DNA of 27,010 nucleotides from JALHST01 sp038316335. GTDB taxonomy: Bacteria > Bacteroidota > Bacteroidia > Flavobacteriales > Flavobacteriaceae. Location: NCBI GenBank assembly GCA_038316335.1, contig JBBQAM010000053.1, positions 1-27,010 of the forward strand, in the 5' to 3' direction. The number at the start of each line of letters is the position of its first letter. Within the stretch, counting starts at the first letter, position 1. The position numbers and the translations under genes were made by a program. Below the pieces are notes generated by a model. The model saw nothing but the letters and a program-made list of their open reading frames with translations, did not search any database and was not told where the DNA came from. Shown piece after piece: positions 23,689 through 27,010 of the stretch.

Positions 23689-24732
23689 ATGCTAGCGAAT
23701 AAAAACGACAAAAAGACCGACCTGGAGGCACTTGGTGAATTTGGGCTTATCGAACATCTAACCAAAAATTTTGCCCATAGTCAGGCCACTACCGAAAAAG
23801 GAATGGGTGACGATGGGGCCGTCCTACATCTTAAAAACAGGACCGTAATCTCGACCGACTTTTTGATTGAGGGCATTCATTTTGATCTGAGTTACATGCC
23901 CTTGAAACACTTGGGCTATAAATCGGTCATTGTAAATCTGTCTGATATTTACGCCATGAATGCCAAGGCTTCCCAAATATTGGTTTCGATCGCGGTATCA
24001 AATCGTTTCCCATTGGAAGCAATGGAAGAATTATACGAAGGTATCGCCTTGGCAACAAAAAAATATGGGGTTGATTTGATCGGAGGGGATACCTCAACTT
24101 CAAAAACGGGAATGATCATAAGCATAACCGCCTTAGGAGAAGCCAAGGGGGAAGATATTACTTACCGCGCAGGCGCAAGGCCGAATGATCTCTTGGTGGT
24201 GTCGGGGGATCTTGGTGCAGCCTATATGGGACTGCAGGTGTTGGAACGTGAAAAAGAGGTTTTCAAGGTCAATCCCAACAATCAGCCTGATTTGGAACCC
24301 TATGCCTATATCGTTGAGCGACAGCTTAAACCGGAAGCGCGAAAAGACATTGTTGAACTTCTAAAAAAATTGGCCGTCAAGCCTACTGCCATGATCGATA
24401 TCAGTGATGGTCTCTCCTCCGAAATTTTACACATTTGTAAGCAAAGCAATGTCGGTTGCAATCTTTTTGAGGAAAAAATACCGCTAGATCCTACCGTTAT
24501 AACTGCCTGCGAGGAATTCAAATTAGATAGCACGCTCGTGGCTTTAAGTGGAGGCGAAGACTATGAGCTTTTGTTCACGATCGAACAAAATGATTTCCCA
24601 AAAATCAAAGGCAATCCTAATTTGTCCGTCATAGGGCATATGACCGAGGTTGGAGAAGGGGCCCATTTGGTTACTCGCGGTAACTCGAAAATTCCCTTGA
24701 CGGCCCAAGGATGGAATTCATTTACTTCATAA
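23689..24732 (+). CDS. thiL: Thiamine-monophosphate kinase
   Basis: ThiL phosphorylates thiamine monophosphate to the active cofactor thiamine diphosphate. The 347-residue protein has the PurM/ThiL family blocks: MGDDGAVL near 39-46, STDFLIEGIHFD, NLSDIYAMNA, IGGDTSTSKTG, SGDLGAAYMGLQV, and DISDGLSSEILHIC; the aspartates coordinate Mg2+ and ATP. The start at 23689 is supported by the family N-terminus (LEALGEFGLIEHL follows shortly). It is a single gene, divergent from the lipoprotein pair; other thiamine genes are not in the window. A hairpin terminator lies 145 bp downstream. Confidence 0.96.
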   Translation: MLANKNDKKTDLEALGEFGLIEHLTKNFAHSQATTEKGMGDDGAVLHLKNRTVISTDFLIEGIHFDLSYMPLKHLGYKSVIVNLSDIYAMNAKASQILVSIAVSNRFPLEAMEELYEGIALATKKYGVDLIGGDTSTSKTGMIISITALGEAKGEDITYRAGARPNDLLVVSGDLGAAYMGLQVLEREKEVFKVNPNNQPDLEPYAYIVERQLKPEARKDIVELLKKLAVKPTAMIDISDGLSSEILHICKQSNVGCNLFEEKIPLDPTVITACEEFKLDSTLVALSGGEDYELLFTIEQNDFPKIKGNPNLSVIGHMTEVGEGAHLVTRGNSKIPLTAQGWNSFTS

Positions 24733-24876
24733 GAATGGCCAGTGTTATAACAAGGGTATTTGCAAAATATCCTCAAAAAAAATTCCCGAAAATATAGGGC
24801 AGTCCTAACTCAGCTATTGTGGGGCATACGACAGATGAGAATGTAAGGTGCTTTCTAAATTTCCAGGAATAAGTGC

Positions 24877-24909
24877 AAATTCCGTATTAAAGCAATATGG
24901 AATTTTTTT
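24877..24909 (+). terminator. Rho-independent terminator downstream of thiL
   Basis: A 12-bp stem (24877-24888 with 24894-24905, one G-U pair) around the loop AAAGC runs into seven T residues at 24903-24909, the first three of which pair in the stem. The plus strand is the natural direction; the minus-strand downstream side is not T-rich. It leaves a thiL 3' leader of about 145 nt containing no ORF that I would call. Confidence 0.75.
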
Positions 24910-24921
24910 GTCGCAGTATAC

Positions 24922-25140
24922 CTAAGCTGCGTGATCCGCTGCTCGATGTCTTTTCTGATATATGTTTTCCAAGGTCTTATTAATGTCCTCAAGCTCTGGT
25001 GTCAAGGTAGAAAGATTGCCACTAACATCAGTAGTTACTTGCCTTCCACAATGAATACATTTGTATTCCTTTATATGTAAGGTAACTTTTTTCGATACCG
25101 CATAATGATGACCAAAAATGTTGCAAAATACTTTTTTCAT
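24922..25140 (-). CDS. Small Cys/His protein, probable zinc ribbon, function unknown
   Basis: The 72-residue product begins MKKVFCNIFGHHYAV and continues KEYKCIHCGRQVTTD. Cys6 with His11/His12 and the Cys28-x2-Cys31 knuckle make a plausible four-ligand zinc site. The second half (SGNLSTLTPELEDINKTLENIY) is helical and charged, and the tail is basic. No signal peptide. Similar short proteins with an N-terminal C-x4-H and a central CxxC occur in flavobacteria, from memory, without a known role. It stands alone, convergent with thiL and divergent from brnQ. Confidence 0.72.
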   Translation of the reverse strand: MKKVFCNIFGHHYAVSKKVTLHIKEYKCIHCGRQVTTDVSGNLSTLTPELEDINKTLENIYQKRHRAADHAA

Positions 25141-25297
25141 GATGTAGGTTTTTAGGTCGCACTTTCAGGATTTGGGGGGCCTTTGATGCAAAAAATGATT
25201 AACAATTTAGGGATTAATAAGTGGTTCATCGAACACCTTGGATTTAGAACGCCTCATTACTATTTTTTATTGGATGTTCCTAGCGATTCCAGGCATG

Positions 25298-25331
25298 TTT
25301 TCGATGAACGGTATTATTTTCGATGAACGGT
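25298..25331 (+). repeat. Two 15-bp direct repeats (operator-like) upstream of brnQ
   Basis: TTTTCGATGAACGGT occurs exactly twice, at 25298-25312 and 25317-25331, spaced by ATTA. The period is 19 bp, close to two helical turns. The core TTCGATGAAC is itself partly palindromic (TTC-GAT-GAA). The reverse complement of the 10-bp core appears at 25224-25233. Such spacing on one face of the helix fits a regulator site, though this is unproven. Confidence 0.6.
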
Positions 25332-25409
25332 TTCTTAAAATAGTACTAGTTTCTAGAATTTAACTATTTGATTTTTAATGTTTTATAATTATTTAACTAA
25401 TAATGGCCC

Positions 25410-25444
25410 TTTGAAGTGCAACACCGTAAAATTCTATATCTTTC
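25410..25444 (+). promoter_or_regulatory. Candidate brnQ promoter
   Basis: TTTG at 25410-25413 and TATCTTTC at 25437-25444 (one base off TAnnTTTG) are 23 nt apart, at the long end of the usual range. The box ends 21 nt before the ATG at 25466. The direct repeats lie about 80-110 bp upstream of it. Confidence 0.4.
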
Positions 25445-25465
25445 AACGGTTTAATTAGAACTTCA

Positions 25466-26737
25466 ATGAACAAACCCAAGGAAACCTTCGTAACGGCCTT
25501 TGCGCTGTTCTCCCTTTTCTTTGGTGCAGGAAATTTAATACTTCCTCCCTTGCTCGGATTTAAATCGGGTAATTTGTGGTGGCTGGTTGCTTTAGGCTTC
25601 TGTGTTTCCGCGGTACTTATTCCCATTTTTGGTATTTTAGCACATGCCCGCCTGCAAGGCACCATGCTTGACTTTGCCCACAAAGTTTCGCCTACTTTTA
25701 GCATTGTCTATTGCTATATCGTATATGCGATTTCAATTTCCTTGCCCTCACCTCGTACAGCATCGGTAACCCATGAATTGGCAGTACAACCATTCTTTGA
25801 TACTCCCCCTTTATTGACCAGTATTCTTTATTTTAGTCTGGTATTCCTATTCGTTATAAACCGTTCACGTATTCTTGATATCCTGGGAAAGCTATTGACC
25901 CCTGGGATTATTGTTATATTGTTCATCATTATCAGTGTGACGCTGATTTCATTTGACTTCGAATTTGGGCAGACTACTTTTCCCAATCCTTTTACGTATG
26001 GTATATTGGAGGGTTACCAAACCTTTGACGCCATTGGTGCCATTGTCGTAGGCGGGGTCATCATCATTTCGATCGACATTAAATATCCCAAAGTCCCGTT
26101 TGAAGAAAAAAAGCAGTTGATCCGACATGCTGGGTGGTTGGCAGGATTGGCACTTTTCTTGATTTATGCCGGTCTCATCGTGACTGGGGCACTCATGAGT
26201 ACCCAATTTGACGCCGAAATTTCCCGAACCGCCCTTTTAAGTGGTATAAGCTTAAAAACCTTAGGCAGAGCAGGCCATCTTTTTTTGAGCGTTCTAGTGA
26301 GTCTGGCCTGTTTTACCACGGCAGTAGGCATTGTTACGGGTACGGCCGATTTTGTGAAACACCGCTTTGCGGGGTCACAAAAGGCCTTTTTAATTACCGC
26401 GATTGTCGGCTGTTTCCTTGGGGTCGCCATGGGTCAGTTTAATGTGGCCTATATCATCGCTGTAGCTCTTCCGGCCCTGATGTTCATTTATCCCATAACC
26501 ATTGTGTTGATCCTCCTGAATGTCATTCCGGAGCGATTTGCTTCCCCAATGGTTTTTCGCGCGGTCATTATTGTTACCATCCTGTTCAGTATTCCTGATT
26601 TTTTAAGCAGTGTTGGATTGGAATCGGCAGTTGTCGACCTAAAACCTTATATTCCTTTTAGTAGTTATAGTCTGGGTTGGGTGTCCCCGTCGATTCTAGT
26701 TTTTGTGTTGGCTCATTTAATTCAGCGTAAAGAATGA
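25466..26737 (+). CDS. brnQ: Branched-chain amino acid transporter, BrnQ/LivCS family
   Basis: BrnQ-family proteins import leucine, isoleucine and valine by cation symport across the inner membrane. The 423-residue protein is almost wholly hydrophobic, consistent with 12 transmembrane helices. It opens with the family motif FALFSLFFGAGNLILPPLLGF (read here around 12-32), followed by GFCVSAVLIPIFGILAHA. A second conserved part is TFDAIGAIVVGGVII (about 187-201), and the helix-breaking glycine and proline pattern is kept. The N-terminus before helix 1 is short, supporting this ATG. It is transcribed alone; the next gene is convergent. Confidence 0.93.
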   Translation: MNKPKETFVTAFALFSLFFGAGNLILPPLLGFKSGNLWWLVALGFCVSAVLIPIFGILAHARLQGTMLDFAHKVSPTFSIVYCYIVYAISISLPSPRTASVTHELAVQPFFDTPPLLTSILYFSLVFLFVINRSRILDILGKLLTPGIIVILFIIISVTLISFDFEFGQTTFPNPFTYGILEGYQTFDAIGAIVVGGVIIISIDIKYPKVPFEEKKQLIRHAGWLAGLALFLIYAGLIVTGALMSTQFDAEISRTALLSGISLKTLGRAGHLFLSVLVSLACFTTAVGIVTGTADFVKHRFAGSQKAFLITAIVGCFLGVAMGQFNVAYIIAVALPALMFIYPITIVLILLNVIPERFASPMVFRAVIIVTILFSIPDFLSSVGLESAVVDLKPYIPFSSYSLGWVSPSILVFVLAHLIQRKE

Positions 26738-26920
26738 GCGTGTAGTTATCTTATCAATGAATATAGGCTTTAATTTTAATGCACGTATCGAGCAATAAAG
26801 GAATTCAACTCATTCAGGATATAGCATCAACAGAAACTGATATCCCAAAAGCCTTGCATTTATCCTTGCCTTTGACGTAAGGCACCCCGCGTATTGCATT
26901 TTTCCCCTTTAACGGTTCGC

Positions 26921-27010
26921 CTATCGCCTATTTTTCCTCATTAATGCTTCGATTTCCTCCACCTCGATCGGTATATTTTCCATAAGATTTATTGGGGTGC
27001 CTTTCTCTTG
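26921..27010 (-). CDS. C-terminal end of an unidentified gene (runs off the window)
   Basis: The minus strand from the window edge to TAG at 26921 is open for 29 codons, reading QEKGTPINLMENIPIEVEEI and then EALMRKNRR. The acidic amphipathic helix with a basic tail looks like a genuine protein C-terminus, and the codon use fits the neighbours. The fragment is too short for me to assign a family. It is convergent with brnQ; the 183 bp between the two stops show no strong terminator. Confidence 0.55.
   Translation of the reverse strand, partial: QEKGTPINLMENIPIEVEEIEALMRKNRR

Larger units (their letters stand above)
25141..25465. other. 325-bp intergenic region upstream of brnQ
   Basis: No protein gene of credible length is present. 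The region holds a 15-bp direct repeat, an inverted 10-bp relative of it, and a candidate brnQ promoter near the right end. The rest is A+T-rich with no further structure that I can support. It separates two divergent genes, so both promoters must lie here. Confidence 0.7.

Noticed and set aside
1..27010. CRISPR arrays, prophage, transposons, toxin-antitoxin or defence islands
   Set aside because: No spaced repeat arrays, integrase, transposase or terminal inverted repeats were seen; gene content is housekeeping throughout with uniform codon flavour.

Overview
The window is a stretch of core chromosome from a member of the Bacteroidota, most likely a marine Flavobacteriaceae (Maribacter/Zobellia-like by protein flavour; genus is a guess). 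Evidence for this is the moderate A+T content, weak Shine-Dalgarno sites, several perfect or near-perfect TAnnTTTG -7 boxes, DUF2480 and DUF3078 proteins, fused HemC-HemD, lipoproteins with Cys followed by Ser and acidic residues, and gene orders familiar from flavobacteria. I see no prophage, transposon, CRISPR array, tRNA or rRNA.

Layout. (1) 1-252, minus: the N-terminal piece of an AraC-type regulator, divergent from the heme genes. (2) 455-6905, plus: a heme-biosynthesis operon, hemA - hemCD (fusion) - hemE - GNAT acetyltransferase - hemF - hemB, with ATGA overlaps at two junctions. Together these convert glutamyl-tRNA to glutamate semialdehyde, 5-aminolevulinate to porphobilinogen, then to uroporphyrinogen III, coproporphyrinogen III and protoporphyrinogen IX. 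hemL and the last steps are not in the window. (3) 7063-8870, plus: a secreted class C beta-lactamase-like serine hydrolase and an O6-alkylguanine-DNA alkyltransferase. (4) 9154-12139: a DEDDy 3'-5' exonuclease (+), an endonuclease/exonuclease/phosphatase family protein (-) and the ribosome-associated GTPase HflX (+). (5) 12140-12748: a 609-bp gene-free region holding two tandem, related cassettes of about 200 nt, each ending in a strong hairpin terminator. They are the best candidates here for undescribed elements (small RNAs). (6) 12749-20721, minus: a SUF iron-sulfur cluster locus read as iscA/sufA-like - sufB - sufC - sufD - sufS - sufE - sufT-like (DUF59), followed by DUF2480 and DUF3078 genes. 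(7) 20950-23553, minus: two lipoprotein genes coupled by an abutting TAG-ATG, a seven-repeat predicted beta-propeller and an LVIVD/choice-of-anchor-B protein. (8) 23689-24732, plus: thiL, probably leaderless. (9) 24922-25140, minus: a small Cys/His protein. (10) 25466-26737, plus: brnQ, preceded by a gap with a 15-bp direct repeat. (11) 26921-27010, minus: the last 29 codons of an unidentified gene.

Both major blocks make iron cofactors (tetrapyrroles and Fe-S clusters), and both belong to an aerobic lifestyle (oxygen-dependent HemF). Most of the window is ordinary, well-conserved housekeeping DNA. The less explained items are the tandem ncRNA-like cassettes, the internally duplicated DUF2480 protein beside the SUF genes, the coupled lipoprotein pair, and the repeats upstream of brnQ.
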